This document shows positions 6,034-6,865 of a DNA stretch of 6,865 nt, one piece after another (the stretch's first letter is position 1; each line of letters begins with the position of its first letter). Under the pieces are notes generated by a model. The model saw only the letters and a list, made by a program, of their open reading frames with translations. It did no database searches and was not told the origin of the DNA. The position numbers and the translations under genes are program-made. The stretch spans positions 1-6,865 of the forward strand of contig JBBIKU010000132.1 of the NCBI GenBank assembly GCA_037445245.1. Reading direction: 5' to 3'. This stretch comes from JBBIKU01 sp037445245. Lineage in GTDB: Bacteria > Chloroflexota > Anaerolineae > Anaerolineales > Anaerolineaceae.

Positions 6034-6335
6034 TCGTACCATTAGAATGGCGCTGAAACAACTGTTTCCCACCGAACCGAAAGGGAATTTTGCCCGCCGA
6101 CTGACGACCTTGGCTGCGCTGGTGTCAGGGATTGTGCAAGCCCGCAGTTGTCAGCTGCCTGCGATTGCTCGGAAAACGCCCGATGCCACCAAAGCCGACA
6201 GTCGGATCAAACGTTATAGCCGGTGGGTGCAGCATGATAAGGTGGAACAGGAAGCCTTTTACCTGCCGTTTGTGCGCGAGCTGTTGGCGCATCTGGCAGC
6301 CATCCGCGCCGATGCCCATTCATGGCTGCTCTTCC
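6014..6335 (+). pseudogene. IS-B: N-terminal fragment of an IS4-family transposase
   Basis: The ATG at 6014 follows a strong GGAGGG at 6003-6008. About 105 codons are transposase-like: ALKQLFPTEPKGNFARRLTT, LAALVSGIVQARSCQLPAIA, SRIKRYSRWVQHDKVEQEAF and YLPFVRELLAHLAA. This is the typical N-terminal region of IS4-type transposases of about 350-400 aa, before the first catalytic Asp (usually in a VIDGS-like motif). From about 6310-6345 onward the frame is merely antisense to the PEP-utilising gene until a stop at 6460. The fragment therefore has no catalytic residues. Its family differs from that of IS-A: transposases with this N-terminus normally end in a motif like RFRIETFFSDQKSRG. The two fragments are not halves of one gene. 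Confidence 0.7.
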
Positions 6336-6865
6336 TGCCGGGTCAGGAGCACTTTCCCGCCTACGCCATCCACGGTGATGATCTGCCCGTCGCGGATGCG
6401 GCGGGTGGCGACACCGGTGCCCATCACCGCCGGCAGCCCAAATTCGCGCGCCACGATTGACCCATGGGCTAGAACCCCGCCAATATCCGTGACCAACCCG
6501 ACAGCTCGAGAGAACAGCGGCGTCCACGCCGGCGTGGTGGTTGCGCAGACCAAAATACACCCCGCTTGCATCCTGGGAAAATCGGCGGGCGAATGGATGA
6601 CGCAAGCCGGGGCGGTCACCTGCCCGGGGCTGACGGGGAAGCCCACCAGCTCCGACTCGCTGCTCTTACCTCGTACCTGCGATTCGCGGCTGGATAGATC
6701 CACCATCCCCATTTTGAAGGTGTAGCTCTCCGGCACCGCCGCGGGCGGGTGAAGCTGCTTGCGCACCTCACGCAGCGCCCGGCGGTAGCGGGTATGGTTG
6801 ACCAGATCGGGACGCGGCTTGCCGCCGGCGGTGTTCTGCACCACTTCATGCAGTTCCTGCCCGGT
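6320..6865 (-). CDS. PEP-utilising enzyme (PEP synthase / rifampin phosphotransferase-like), C-terminal swivelling domain, partial
   Basis: The frame is open to the window edge, so the 5' end is missing; 181 residues are seen. After a linker comes LVGFPVSPGQVTAPACVI and then ILVCATTTPAWTPLF. The phosphohistidine motif is TDIGGVLAHGSIVAREFGLP, with its His codon at 6474-6476. ATRRIRDGQIITVDGVGGKV closes the domain. In this family the histidine carries phosphate between an ATP-grasp site and an acceptor. The protein ends just after this domain, with no PEP-binding TIM barrel. That fits the ATP-grasp/middle/His order of rifampin-phosphotransferase-like proteins better than classical PpsA, or else the gene was cut. 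The last residues (about TRQEEQP) and the stop lie at or across the junction with IS-B, so the native C-terminus may have been replaced. Confidence 0.8.
   Translation of the reverse strand, partial: TGQELHEVVQNTAGGKPRPDLVNHTRYRRALREVRKQLHPPAAVPESYTFKMGMVDLSSRESQVRGKSSESELVGFPVSPGQVTAPACVIHSPADFPRMQAGCILVCATTTPAWTPLFSRAVGLVTDIGGVLAHGSIVAREFGLPAVMGTGVATRRIRDGQIITVDGVGGKVLLTRQEEQP

Noticed and set aside
5597..6335. IS circle junction (C-terminus then N-terminus of one transposase)
   Set aside because: The C-terminal fragment (YHRGIKQ type) and the N-terminal fragment (IS4 type) seem to belong to different transposase families.
1..6865. CRISPR array, tRNA or rRNA gene
   Set aside because: No regularly spaced direct repeats, cloverleaf-like segment or conserved rRNA sequence was seen.

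Overview
The window is bacterial, moderately GC-rich (roughly 58% by eye) and gene-dense. The protein repertoire is a polytopic-membrane SpoIIE phosphatase, a YedA-like exporter, a CrtI-like FAD oxidoreductase, a PEP-synthase-like swivelling domain and decayed DDE transposases. This would suit a Chloroflexota (Anaerolineae-like) genome, but that is a guess from gene style. No rRNA, tRNA or marker gene is present to settle it.

Layout. Positions 1-202 are a leader with one imperfect hairpin and no gene. Positions 203-2293 (+) encode a membrane-anchored SpoIIE/RsbU-type phosphatase with all catalytic aspartates. Its stop codon lies inside an extended -10 promoter element (2286-2294). That promoter appears to drive a structured leader of about 170 nt carrying a perfect intrinsic terminator (2413-2436) just before a 10-TM DMT/EamA exporter (2470-3420, +). 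This looks like premature-termination control, by riboswitch or leader-peptide attenuation, and is the most interesting regulatory signal in the window.

The rest is mainly on the minus strand. At 3670-3398 an unusual chimeric ORF starts with the first ~22 residues of a DegV protein and then becomes the first half of a small membrane protein. At 5306-3798 there is an intact 502-aa FAD-dependent phytoene-desaturase-like oxidoreductase with its own likely promoter. At about 5595-5456 only the C-terminal end of an unrecognised membrane-associated protein survives. At 6865-6320 there is the C-terminal end of a PEP-utilising enzyme (swivelling phosphohistidine domain) that runs off the window.

Between the last two fragments lie two partial insertion sequences of different families, both on the plus strand. 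IS-A (about 5597-5920) keeps only the transposase C-terminus. IS-B (about 5955-6335) keeps only its left end and transposase N-terminus. Their inner ends look intact and their outer parts are missing. The parsimonious story is that insertions and deletions removed the 5' part of the minus-strand gene at 5456 and gave the PEP-utilising gene its present stop codon. No complete new multi-gene system is visible. The points of novelty are the exporter leader, the DegV chimera and the insertion-sequence scar.
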